38,154 bases of DNA from DASUFE01 sp036274675 (GTDB taxonomy: Bacteria; Pseudomonadota; Gammaproteobacteria; HTCC5015). This document shows positions 17,641-25,978 of this stretch, piece after piece. Numbering within the stretch: the first letter of the stretch is position 1; each line of letters starts with the position of its first letter. The position numbers were made by a program, and so were the translations under genes. The DNA is taken from contig DASUFE010000033.1 in the NCBI GenBank assembly GCA_036274675.1, positions 1-38,154 on the forward strand, given 5' to 3'. The notes under the pieces are model-generated. The model was not told the origin of the DNA. It saw nothing but the letters and a program-made list of their open reading frames with translations, and did not search any database.

Positions 17641-17716
17641 AATTTCCGCTATTTACTGCCAGAATCTATAATAAAAAAGACAATCAGGCCGACTCAGGCG
17701 CATTTTAAGGTTAGGC

Positions 17717-20700
17717 ATGAAACATCTGCTCACGCGAATACTGCTGCTTTGCATCGTCTTGCTGCCGTTACAAGCTTTCGCGGCTGTCAATTTCGGTTCA
17801 TCAACGCAAGCCGGAGTTACCAGTGGTTCCCTTACCGTCAGTGTGCCCGCCGGGATCGCTGCCAATGATGTCATGATCGCCGCGATCGCGGTCCGGCCGA
17901 GCACGATTACCATCAATACCCCGGCCGGTTGGACATTGATTCGGACGACCACCCAGGGCACTGGCAGCACCAACCGCGTCGCCAGCTATTACCGTGTCGT
18001 CACCGGCGCTGAACCGGCCAGCTATACCTGGACATTTTCCGGAGCAAACACCGGCGCCGTCGGCGGAATTCTTAGTTTCAGCGGCGTGAACACAGCTGCG
18101 CCCATTGGCAACGATAACGGCCAGGCGACCGGCTCCAGCACCAATCATACCGCGCCGAGTGTAACGACCGCGTCAGCCAACAGCATGCTGGTCACGATCC
18201 ATGAATTCTCCAGCGCCGTGGCCTGGACAGCCCCGGGCGGAATGACCGAAGCGGTCGACGTCCCTTCCCAGACGACGAATGCCGTCGGTATTTCCATGGA
18301 AATAAATTACGAGGCACGCCCGGCAGCCGGGGCCACGGGCACCCGCACCGCCACTGCCGCATCGGATGCGGACACCGGCGCAACTCAATCCATAGCTCTA
18401 TCGGCGCCACTTCAATACTTCAGCCGCAACAACGGCGGCTGGGGCGGCAACGGCCGCTGGTCGCTGGTGGGCTGCGGCGGCACCAGCGCAGGCGGCGCCC
18501 AACCCGGTGACGGCGATTATGCGACCATCTGCAACGGCGACAACATCACCCTGGATACTTCAATCGCCGGTACCGGTCTGCTCGGGCTGACCATCAACGC
18601 GGGCGGCGAACTGCAGATGTCGAACGGCAATGCCGCGCGCACACTGACGGTCGCCGGCGATATCACGAACGCGGGCACCCTGAGCATGCCGGTCGGCCGC
18701 AACTCCACCTCGGCGCTGAACGTCGGCGGCAATATCGTCAGTACCGGCACCTTCGACTTCGCGACCGACGCCAACAGCCTCGTCAACACCACGTTCACCG
18801 GCGGCGGCAGCCACTCGATTACCGGTTCAGGCGCGATGCGGTTCAATAATGTAACAGTCAACAACAATCTGACCATCAACAAGAGCGCAGGCGCCATTAC
18901 CCAGAGCGGCACATTTACCGTAAACGGCAACCTCGCTATCCAGGCGGGCACACTGAACCTGGAGAATGCCGCAACCGTGACCGGCACCACGGATATCAGC
19001 GGAACGCTGGGCCATACCACGACCACCGGCGCGCGTACTTTCACCGGCAACGTCACGATCAACAGCGGCGGCGCCTGGAGCAATACCGCCAATCAGAATG
19101 TGACCATGGGTGGAAATCTTACCAACAACGGCAATTTTACATCAGGCTCAGGCACCTATACTTTCAACGGCGGCGCCGCGCAGACCCTGAGTGGCGCCAA
19201 CGGCGGCACAACGACGTTCAGCAATCTTGCGCTCAACAATACCAACGGCCTTGCGCTGACCGGAACCCATAACGTGACTGTGTCCACGCTGCTGACACTG
19301 ACTTCGGGTCGATTTACCACCGGCAGTAACATCCTGTTTATCTCAAACGGCAGTAACATTGCAGGAGCGGGAGCGAATACTTTCGTGGCTGGTAATCTGC
19401 GCAAGGCCTACCCGGCCGGCAACCAGACGCGCGTCTTCGAAGTGGGCACCGAAACCGGTGGCGTGCTCTATGCTCCCGTGACACTGCGGTTCGGTAATGT
19501 CACCGGCGCCGGCAATTTCACAGTCAGCACCACGGCGGGCGATCATCCCCAGATCGCCGCATCCACTTTAGACAATACGGCCAGTATCAACCGGTACTGG
19601 ACGCTGGCCAACAATAGCGTCGCCTTCGCAGCTAACGCCAATAACAGCGTCACCTTCACCTACAATGATTCCGCCGACTATGACTCGGGCGCCGATTTCA
19701 ACGAATTTTATGTCGGGCGCTACGATGGCTCAGCCTGGACAGAATTGGCGCCGAGCGCCCGCGATGCCACCAGCGTCACCATTTCCGGCGCCGGGCTTAC
19801 GATCGCGACTTTGCCGGGCGATCACCAGATCGGGGAACGGATACCGTCGACCGTGACCTGTAACACCGTGGTTTCGCCTGGGCTACCGGGAGATTACTTT
19901 AACAACAGAACGCTCTCCGGCTCGGCCACAGGCGCCCGTACTGACGGCCAGGTCGATTTCAACTGGGCGAACGGCACGCCCGGCGTCACGGGTATCGGTG
20001 CGGACCAGTTCTCGGTACGCTGGAGCGGTATCCTGCGAGCCACGGTTAGCGGCAACTATCAGTTCCAGACCGTATCCGACGATGGCGTGCGGCTGTGGGT
20101 CGGCAACACGCTGGTGACCAACAACTGGACCGACCACGCCTCCGCCACCAACACCAGCGGCGTCGTGGCGCTGACCGCGGGCACACTCTATTTTATTCGC
20201 CTCGAATATTATGAAAACGGCGGGCAAGCCGAGATCCGGCTGCGCTGGCAACCGCCCTCATCGTCCTTTACCGCGATCCCCTTGGGTCCAGACGCGACAT
20301 TGGGCGCCGGCCTGTACTACTGTGCCCCGCAGGTGGCTGGCCTGTCGGCGCACTACAGTATGGATCAGATTTCCTGGAACGGAACCGCCGATGAAGTAAC
20401 GGACATCAGCGGCAACCTGCGTCATGGCGTGTCAAGCGGCGGCGCCACCACCGGCGTTTCCTCGCCAGCCATTACCGGCTCGCCCGGCACCTGCCGTTAC
20501 GGGGTGTTCGACGGCAGCAACGATTATGTCTCGGTCACGAATCTTTCGAATATCCTGAACGGCACCGCGAGCCTCGCCTTCTGGATTAAAACCTCTCAGG
20601 CAGGTAACGATCTTGCCTGGCAGGCGCCAGGGGTTACCGGCGTGGAGCAAAGTGGCGGCGCGGACGATATTTTCTGGGGCTGGCTGGATGCCAGTGGGCG

Positions 20701-23044
20701 CATCGGCATTTCGGTAGGCAACACCTTCACTACCAAATCCACTGTGGCCATTAATGACAACGCCTGGCACCACGTCGTACTGACCCGCGATCATGCGGCG
20801 GGAACCTACAAAATCTATATCGGCGGCAGCCTGAATGACAGCGGGGCGATCGCAACCGGAACCATCGGCACCGCTTTTGCGAGTATCGGCCGGATCGAAG
20901 ATACGGGCGGCACCCCCATGTATTTCAACGGCCAGCTCGATGAAGTGAAAATCTACAACTACGTCCTGAGCAACGCGGAAGTCGCCGCCCTGGCGAGTGA
21001 GAGCCATTCCTGCGGCATCGTGTTCGACCATATCCTGATCGAGCATGGCAGCGGCAGTTCGCTCACATGCAATCCGGCAAGCCTGACCATCAAGGCTTGC
21101 GAGGATTCCGGCTGCTCCACTTTCTATAACGGCGGAGTAACTGGCACACTGACCGCGACCGGCACGCCCACTGTAAACTGGACGGGAACCGCGGATTTCA
21201 CGATTCCTGCCGGCTCCTCTTCAGTGACCAAAACCCTCCAGGCGACTACGACGGGAAGCATTGTACTTGGCACTACGGGAGTCTCTCCCACGCCATCGTC
21301 CGCAAGCACCTGCAATTTTGGGACTCCCGTCTGCACGTTCACCGCAACAAATTCAGGTTTTATATTCGATGTGCCGGACCATATCGCGGATACGAGCCAG
21401 AGTGTAACGATCTCCGCGGTTAGCACCGATGTTGTTACTCAAAAATGCGTACCGGCGTTTCAAAACACCACTACGACGGTGAGCCTCTGGTCAAGTTACA
21501 CCAATCCCAACAGCGGCACGCAGGCAGTGAATATCAACGGTTCGAATATTTCCGGCAGCGCGCCACCCGGCGCCAGCAATGTTAACCTCGGCTTCGATGC
21601 CAACGGCGAGGTATCGGTAACGGTGCGCTATCCAGACGTCGGCCAGATGCGGCTTAACGCCCGGCATACCGGTTCCGGTGATTCGGCCGGCCTGATCATG
21701 AATGGCCAGGATGATTTCGTCACGCGACCCGACCATTTCACACTGACGATCCCCGGCAACCCGGCTGCCGCGGATGCCGGCGGGGACGCGTTCGTGCATG
21801 CGGGCGAAGACTTTACCATTACAGTGGAAGCCCGCAACGCCAGCAACGCCATCACGCCGAATTACGGACGCGAATCGACTCCCGAAACCGTGAATCTGAC
21901 CAAAACCTTGGTGTTACCGGGCGGAGGCCACGATCCGGCCCTGACCGGCAGCTTCGGCAACTTCGGCCTGGACTGCGACGGTAATGCCGCCACGGCGGGT
22001 GCCGCCTGCGGCACTTTCAGTTGGCCGGAAGTCGGCATCATCAGCCTGGAGCCGTCTGTCAGCACATATCTCAACACTGCGGACGTAACCGGCACCGCCA
22101 GCGGCAATATCGGCCGCTTTATCCCCAATCACTTCACCATGGGCGGCGGCACGCTGTCCAACCGCATCGACATCGCTTGCGGAGCATCACCTTTTACCTA
22201 CATGGGCGAGAATCTGGAACTGGGATTCAGCTTGACCGCTCATGCCGCCGGTGGAGAAACCACGGAGAACTATACCGGGGCCTTCGCCAAGCTCGACGCA
22301 ACGGATGCGGACGACCTGAATTTCGGCGCCATTGATACAACGGGGCCAACTGTGCTGGGCGGACGCATCATTCCCGGAACCATTACCGGTAACTGGGGCA
22401 ACGGAACCGTCAATGTTCTTGCCCGGGTCGCGGTAGATCGCGACACTTCGCCCGACGGTCCTTTCCGGAATCTGAGGTTCGGCGTCGCTCCTCTGGATTC
22501 GGATTCCGTCGCACTGGATTCGTCCATGCTCGATCTCGACGCCGATAATAATACTGTCCTTGACAGCAAAAGGATCAATCCGGCCAATGCAGATGTACGT
22601 TACGGCAGACTCTATATGGAAAATGCCTTCGGCTACGAACTGCTGCCGCTGACCATTCCCCTGCGTGCCGAATACGCCATCGGCGCCACGCAGTTCACCC
22701 TGAACACCGATGACAGCTGCACAACTTACGATGAAGCGCTGCTTAGCTTCCCGATCGCGAGCGCATCGCCGGTCGGCTTCAGCGTCAGCCACAATTCAGA
22801 GAATGGAACCCTGGACCAGGGCAAGTACGGCGCGGTCGATCCCGTCATGCAGATCGAAGCAAATGGCCAAGTACCCGGCTCAATCTGCGCCTCACTGGAC
22901 GTTCCCGACTATCTTGAATTCAACTGGGCCGCCACTCCGGGCCTGACCTGCGTTGACGCTGACGGAGATCCCTCTTCCAGAGCCACCTTCGGCATCTACG
23001 GCGGCCCCGAGGATAACCAGATTTACATTCGGGAAGTGTATTAA
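17717..23044 (+). CDS. mshQ: MshQ-like giant surface protein with PA14 and LamG domains
   Basis: A 1775-aa exported protein. Signal peptide 1-22 (ends QAFA). A beta-sandwich-like domain (about 23-230) and a Gly/Asn/Thr-rich region with TLTVAGDITNAGTL-type short repeats (about 250-560) come first. A PA14 domain follows (about 720-865, GDYFNN... SDDGVRLWV), then a LamG/concanavalin-like domain (about 875-1098, FDGSNDYVSV... WHHVVLTRD... DEVKIYNYVLS). The last about 670 residues end in RATFGIYGGPEDNQIYIREVY, the C-terminal signature of MSHA biogenesis protein MshQ (DUF6701 type). MshQ normally ends the msh pilin operon; here it stands alone, about 13 kb from mshP and on the opposite strand. PA14 and LamG domains commonly bind glycans, so an adhesive role is inferred. 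Confidence 0.85.
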   Translation: MKHLLTRILLLCIVLLPLQAFAAVNFGSSTQAGVTSGSLTVSVPAGIAANDVMIAAIAVRPSTITINTPAGWTLIRTTTQGTGSTNRVASYYRVVTGAEPASYTWTFSGANTGAVGGILSFSGVNTAAPIGNDNGQATGSSTNHTAPSVTTASANSMLVTIHEFSSAVAWTAPGGMTEAVDVPSQTTNAVGISMEINYEARPAAGATGTRTATAASDADTGATQSIALSAPLQYFSRNNGGWGGNGRWSLVGCGGTSAGGAQPGDGDYATICNGDNITLDTSIAGTGLLGLTINAGGELQMSNGNAARTLTVAGDITNAGTLSMPVGRNSTSALNVGGNIVSTGTFDFATDANSLVNTTFTGGGSHSITGSGAMRFNNVTVNNNLTINKSAGAITQSGTFTVNGNLAIQAGTLNLENAATVTGTTDISGTLGHTTTTGARTFTGNVTINSGGAWSNTANQNVTMGGNLTNNGNFTSGSGTYTFNGGAAQTLSGANGGTTTFSNLALNNTNGLALTGTHNVTVSTLLTLTSGRFTTGSNILFISNGSNIAGAGANTFVAGNLRKAYPAGNQTRVFEVGTETGGVLYAPVTLRFGNVTGAGNFTVSTTAGDHPQIAASTLDNTASINRYWTLANNSVAFAANANNSVTFTYNDSADYDSGADFNEFYVGRYDGSAWTELAPSARDATSVTISGAGLTIATLPGDHQIGERIPSTVTCNTVVSPGLPGDYFNNRTLSGSATGARTDGQVDFNWANGTPGVTGIGADQFSVRWSGILRATVSGNYQFQTVSDDGVRLWVGNTLVTNNWTDHASATNTSGVVALTAGTLYFIRLEYYENGGQAEIRLRWQPPSSSFTAIPLGPDATLGAGLYYCAPQVAGLSAHYSMDQISWNGTADEVTDISGNLRHGVSSGGATTGVSSPAITGSPGTCRYGVFDGSNDYVSVTNLSNILNGTASLAFWIKTSQAGNDLAWQAPGVTGVEQSGGADDIFWGWLDASGRIGISVGNTFTTKSTVAINDNAWHHVVLTRDHAAGTYKIYIGGSLNDSGAIATGTIGTAFASIGRIEDTGGTPMYFNGQLDEVKIYNYVLSNAEVAALASESHSCGIVFDHILIEHGSGSSLTCNPASLTIKACEDSGCSTFYNGGVTGTLTATGTPTVNWTGTADFTIPAGSSSVTKTLQATTTGSIVLGTTGVSPTPSSASTCNFGTPVCTFTATNSGFIFDVPDHIADTSQSVTISAVSTDVVTQKCVPAFQNTTTTVSLWSSYTNPNSGTQAVNINGSNISGSAPPGASNVNLGFDANGEVSVTVRYPDVGQMRLNARHTGSGDSAGLIMNGQDDFVTRPDHFTLTIPGNPAAADAGGDAFVHAGEDFTITVEARNASNAITPNYGRESTPETVNLTKTLVLPGGGHDPALTGSFGNFGLDCDGNAATAGAACGTFSWPEVGIISLEPSVSTYLNTADVTGTASGNIGRFIPNHFTMGGGTLSNRIDIACGASPFTYMGENLELGFSLTAHAAGGETTENYTGAFAKLDATDADDLNFGAIDTTGPTVLGGRIIPGTITGNWGNGTVNVLARVAVDRDTSPDGPFRNLRFGVAPLDSDSVALDSSMLDLDADNNTVLDSKRINPANADVRYGRLYMENAFGYELLPLTIPLRAEYAIGATQFTLNTDDSCTTYDEALLSFPIASASPVGFSVSHNSENGTLDQGKYGAVDPVMQIEANGQVPGSICASLDVPDYLEFNWAATPGLTCVDADGDPSSRATFGIYGGPEDNQIYIREVY

Positions 23045-23107
23045 GAGGAATCCGAAGAAATCAGAAATCCTTTTGATACCGATCGTTGTATTCATACATG
23101 CGGAAAT

Positions 23108-23147
23108 AAAAAAAGCGGTGCGCGAAGCTTACACTCTGCGCACCGCT
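23108..23147 (-). terminator. Terminator of the GH12 endoglucanase gene
   Basis: AGCGGTGCGC (23114-23123) pairs perfectly with GCGCACCGCT (23138-23147). On the minus strand the stem is followed by seven T. It lies about 137 nt beyond the GH12 stop codon and 64 nt after the mshQ stop, so the stem could also slow transcripts from mshQ. Confidence 0.75.
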
Positions 23148-23170
23148 CAAAAGCGGTTGTGTCCCGTCTA

Positions 23171-23199
23171 TTGAAGCGGCCGTCCTTGGCCTGCTTCAA
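23171..23199. other. Strong hairpin in the convergent mshQ / GH12 gap
   Basis: TTGAAGC-GGCC (23171-23181) pairs with GGCC-t-GCTTCAA (23188-23199), an 11-bp stem with one bulge and no T-run. A second small inverted repeat CTGACGG / CCGTCAG (23262-23268, 23281-23287) overlaps the GH12 stop codon. Confidence 0.5.
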
Positions 23200-23283
23200 C
23201 TTGCTTCAATATGAAATCAAAAGACTTCTTCGATTTCCGCTGCGAAGCATCCTTGCGTCTTCTGACGGTTATTCAATAATCCG

Positions 23284-24477
23284 TCAGTTCGCGCTCGCCG
23301 AGCACGAGGGCAGGTTGAAACTGCCGTCGTGATTGCCCTGGAAGCCAAAGCTGGTGCTCTGGCCGGGTTGCAGGGCCTGCCAGCTGCAGCAGTTGGTGGC
23401 CGTTACCGTATTGCCGGAGGTGCTGAGCGTGACGTTCCAGCTGCTGGTCACCTGCGGCGGTTCGCTGAAGTTCAGCGTGGTCTTCCAGCCGTTGACCGTG
23501 CTGCTGCCTTTGTTGGTAACGTTCACATTCAGTTGATAACCGGTGTTCCAGAGACTGCCCATCGTCGCACTGCAGGCAACGCTGCCGCTGCCGCCGCCCG
23601 AGGTGGAGCTGCTGCTCGACGACGAACTGGACGAACTCGAACTGCTGCTCGACGACGAACTCGAGCTGGTGGAACTGCTCGACGAACTTGAAGAGCTGGA
23701 ACCGCCGCCGCTGCCGCCGATATTCACCGAGAAGCTATTGACGCCCAGGCCCTGGCCACCGCCCCAGATCTCGAAACCGGCTTCAACGTCCATCAACCAG
23801 TAAGAGTTCGACAGGGAACCGCGCGCGACCGCATCCCTGAAGAAAGGCAGCAGATCGAGCGAGGCCGAGGATGTCGTGGACTGGCGCACATAGGAGATCG
23901 TCTTCCACGCCTGATCGCCGGCCCATACGTCCCAGCCCGCGCCATTGATAGTCGCGGTGCCGACCTTGCTGCCAAAGGGCTGAATGCTTCCCTGGTGGCT
24001 GAGCCAGATCATCACCTCAGTGCCGCCGTTGGGCGCGCCTTGCGGCGAACCGTTGGTGGTGAACCAGAGGTCGTAGGAGAAGTTATAGGTTCCACTGGCC
24101 AGAGTACCGCTGATGCTGGTGCTTGCCGATGAAATATTACTCACTTGGATCGGCATATTGCTGCCGCTGGTGCAGACGCCTTGATTCGGAGTCTGGCCGC
24201 CGAAGGGATGACAACCCTTGTACAGGGAGGGATAAGTCGCCGGAGGCCCGCCCCCCAGATTGAAATTCGCCGTGGTGATTTTAAACTGCGCGTTCGGGCC
24301 GGCCGTGGCGCATTGCGGTGAGGTCGAGTTCCACTCGTTCTGTTGATAGATATAGGTGTTGTTGAGCAAGGGAACCAGCGCCCACTGCTCGCAGGTCGAG
24401 GTTTGAGCGGCGACCGGGACCGCGGTCCAGGCTCCCGCCCACGCGAGAATCAAAAGTGTTAATCGTGCTTGCTTCAT
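23284..24477 (-). CDS. Secreted GH12 endoglucanase with poly-serine linker and CBM2
   Basis: A 397-aa protein. Signal peptide 1-24 (cleavage near VAA-Q). The GH12 domain (about 28-255) has nucleophile Glu154 in GTEVMIWLSHQG and acid/base Glu236 in AGFEIWGGGQGL, with SYDLWFT in the core. A linker of Gly and about 35 Ser (257-299) joins it to a family 2 carbohydrate-binding module (300-397). The module has terminal Cys residues and the cellulose-contact Trp positions in SLWNTGYQ, VNGWKTTL and CCSWQALQPGQS. It should cut cellulose, xyloglucan or mixed-linkage glucan outside the cell. AAGGAGA lies about 9 nt before the ATG. Convergent with mshQ. Confidence 0.93.
   Translation of the reverse strand: MKQARLTLLILAWAGAWTAVPVAAQTSTCEQWALVPLLNNTYIYQQNEWNSTSPQCATAGPNAQFKITTANFNLGGGPPATYPSLYKGCHPFGGQTPNQGVCTSGSNMPIQVSNISSASTSISGTLASGTYNFSYDLWFTTNGSPQGAPNGGTEVMIWLSHQGSIQPFGSKVGTATINGAGWDVWAGDQAWKTISYVRQSTTSSASLDLLPFFRDAVARGSLSNSYWLMDVEAGFEIWGGGQGLGVNSFSVNIGGSGGGSSSSSSSSSSTSSSSSSSSSSSSSSSSSSSSSTSGGGSGSVACSATMGSLWNTGYQLNVNVTNKGSSTVNGWKTTLNFSEPPQVTSSWNVTLSTSGNTVTATNCCSWQALQPGQSTSFGFQGNHDGSFNLPSCSASAN
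23581..23709 (-). repeat. Poly-serine linker tract in the GH12 gene
   Basis: About 43 codons, mainly Ser (AGC/TCG/TCC mix) with Gly at both ends and two Thr. Same linker style as the GH5 gene at 5483-5668. Confidence 0.9.
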
Positions 24478-24826
24478 GTGACATCTCTCCTTTTAATAGT
24501 TTTTAAGTCCTGGTACATCCAACCGCTGATTTAATTCTTTTTTTTATAAAAGCTAAACCCAAGGCAGATTCCTGCATACAGTTCGGGATCAAAGACAGAG
24601 TGGCGCCGGCAAAATATCTTTCGCCGGCATTCAGTAAATACGCCTGTATTTGCAACCCCTCACTTTACTCAGTACCAAATGCCTGAGGCGCTATCAAAAA
24701 CGTATGGCGATAAAAAATCGCCCGTGTTTTCGTTTCCAAAAGTTGAACATTCGGTTGGTTTAGTGTTTATCCGGATACGAATAGAGTAGTAAGACCTGTG
24801 GAAAATACGTGGTCAGGAGTTTTTTC
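24478..24826. other. Divergent GH12 / DUF488 control region
   Basis: 349 bp without a gene. It holds the GH12 ribosome site (about 24486-24493), a poly-T stretch (24536-24545), a GCAG-attc-CTGC inverted repeat near 24563-24574, and a pair of self-complementary GCCGGC boxes (24605-24610 and 24623-24628). Near its right end is the AGGAG that precedes the DUF488 start. No clear -35/-10 pair stands out. Confidence 0.45.
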
Positions 24827-25201
24827 GTGGCTGGGCGCGTCCAACACAACATGGAAATCCGCATCAAGCGAGTCTATGAAAACCCGTCCCGCAATGACGG
24901 GCGACGCATCCTGGTGGACCGGGTCTGGCCGCGAGGCCTGAAGAAGGAGCAGGCGCGGGTGGATCTGTGGCTGAAGGATATCGCGCCCAGTACCGGGCTG
25001 CGCAAGTGGTTCAGCCACGATCCCAGGAAGTGGGACGAATTCCGTAAACGCTACCGCGCGGAACTCAAGAACAACCGCGAGGCGGTCCACCTGCTGAAGC
25101 AGGAATTGAAAAAGGGCCGGGTGACGCTGCTCTACTCGGCCAAGGACGAAGCACATAACCAGGCCGTCGTATTAAGCGAGAGTAAATCCCTGTTTCATTG
25201 A
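24827..25201 (+). CDS. DUF488-family protein
   Basis: A 124-aa cytosolic protein of the DUF488 family (YeaO-like), with IRIKRVYENPSRNDGRRILVDRVWPRG split over the first third, then WDEFRKRYRAEL and VTLLYSAKDEAHNQAVVL. The family function is unknown. AGGAG at 24815-24819 is spaced 7 nt from GTG at 24827, which decides this start. The ATG at 24851 matches the usual family N-terminus but has no ribosome site, and a GTG at 24809 is also in frame. It lies 190 nt upstream of mscL with a repeat copy between, so a shared transcript is possible but not shown. Confidence 0.85.
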   Translation: MAGRVQHNMEIRIKRVYENPSRNDGRRILVDRVWPRGLKKEQARVDLWLKDIAPSTGLRKWFSHDPRKWDEFRKRYRAELKNNREAVHLLKQELKKGRVTLLYSAKDEAHNQAVVLSESKSLFH

Positions 25202-25234
25202 GTTAGCGTAGCGAAATGTTGAAGCCGCGTGGAC

Positions 25235-25280
25235 GGGGATAACATCCCCCTCAGCCCCTGCGGAACAAAGGAGGAACGCG
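25235..25280. repeat. CCCCCT / GGAACAAAGGAGG structured repeat upstream of mscL
   Basis: GGGGAT-aac-ATCCCC (25235-25249) is an inverted repeat. The sequence runs on through CATCCCCCT... GCGGAACAAAGGAGGA. A similar order (CATCCCCCT... TTCGGAACGAAGGTGGA) occurs on the other side of mscL at 25801-25842, so mscL is bracketed by related elements. Confidence 0.45.
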
Positions 25281-25287
25281 TCTAAAG

Positions 25288-25353
25288 TTGATGGATGCAT
25301 TCTTGATGCATCACGGGTCCGACGGCACAAAACACGCGAAGGACAGGGGGATG
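25288..25353 (+). repeat. Dispersed 66-bp repeat, copy A
   Basis: It ends in GGGGGATG and contains CATCACGGGTCCGACGGC. Aligned by eye it matches copy B (37046-37111, minus strand) at 53 of 66 positions, and its last 46 bp match copy C (37201-37245). It sits 38 bp before the mscL start. Confidence 0.75.
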
Positions 25354-25391
25354 CATGGAAATGGTGAGCAGGATCAACGGAGAGAGATCCA

Positions 25392-25793
25392 ATGAAGATT
25401 TTCAAGGAGTTCAAGGCATTCGCCGTCAAGGGCAATGTGATCGACATGGCGGTGGGCGTCATTATCGGCACGGCTTTCGGTAAAATTGTTTCATCCCTGG
25501 TGGGCGACGTGGTGATGCCGACCATCGGTTTCCTGCTGAGCGGGGTCAATTTGTCGCATCTGCAATGGGTGATCAAGGAAGCCGTCGGCGACACACCGGC
25601 GGTGGTAGTCAGTTATGGAAAATTCCTGCAATCGATGCTCGATTTTCTGATCATCGCCTGGGCGGTGTTCATCGCCATCCGGGTATTCAACATGCTGCAC
25701 GAGAAACGCGAGGCGCAGAAGGCGGAGCCGGCGCCCACCCGACAGGAGCTGCTGCTCACGGAGATCCGGGATTTGCTTAAAAAGAAGAATTAA
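25392..25793 (+). CDS. mscL: Large-conductance mechanosensitive channel MscL
   Basis: A 133-aa inner-membrane protein. The conserved N-terminus KEFKAFAVKGNVIDMAVGVI leads into helix TM1 (about 15-45, with GTAFGKIVSSLVGDVVMP). A periplasmic loop comes next, then TM2 (about 75-98, DFLIIAWAVFIAIRVFN) and a charged C-terminal helix (TEIRDLLKKKN). It opens under membrane tension in hypo-osmotic shock to release solutes. The length is normal. GGAGAGAG lies about 7 nt before the ATG. It is convergent with the poly-HAMP kinase gene. Confidence 0.97.
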   Translation: MKIFKEFKAFAVKGNVIDMAVGVIIGTAFGKIVSSLVGDVVMPTIGFLLSGVNLSHLQWVIKEAVGDTPAVVVSYGKFLQSMLDFLIIAWAVFIAIRVFNMLHEKREAQKAEPAPTRQELLLTEIRDLLKKKN

Positions 25794-25798
25794 TCACA

Positions 25799-25860
25799 CT
25801 CATCCCCCTGCCTTCGGCATCCCCCTTCGGAACGAAGGTGGATATTTCCAGCAGGGTGAG
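25799..25860. repeat. Imperfect 60-bp inverted repeat after mscL
   Basis: CTCA-(tcc)-CCCTGC (25799-25811) pairs with GCAGGG-TGAG (25851-25860), and CCTTCG-gaa-CGAAGG forms an inner stem (about 25824-25838). Related in sequence to 25235-25280. Confidence 0.5.
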
Positions 25861-25898
25861 TACACAGAGACCCAGCCTCACACAGCGTAGCCCCTAAC

Positions 25899-25953
25899 CC
25901 CCCTTCCTTATGGTAAGGGGGATGTTTTCAGCGAGCTGAAAGATTTATTTTTT
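25899..25953 (+). terminator. Probable mscL terminator
   Basis: CCCCCTT-N9-AAGGGGG (25899-25921) is followed at once by TTTCAGC-ga-GCTGAAA (25926-25941) and the T-rich GATTTATTTTTT (to 25953). The second stem plus T-run is the better terminator. It lies about 130 nt after mscL, before the convergent kinase stop. Confidence 0.55.
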
Positions 25954-25959
25954 AACTTC

Positions 25960-25978
25960 CGCGTCTCTGCGAGAGGTC
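25960..25978. repeat. Dispersed CTCTGCGAGAG repeat copy
   Basis: CGCGTCTCTGCGAGAGGT touches the stop codon of the poly-HAMP kinase gene. ACACAGAGACCC...CACACAGCG at 25862-25887 is a possible partner. Confidence 0.45.

Noticed and set aside
17717..23044. PA14 domain read as a toxin component
   Set aside because: PA14 is common in adhesins and glycosidases, and the C-terminus is MshQ.
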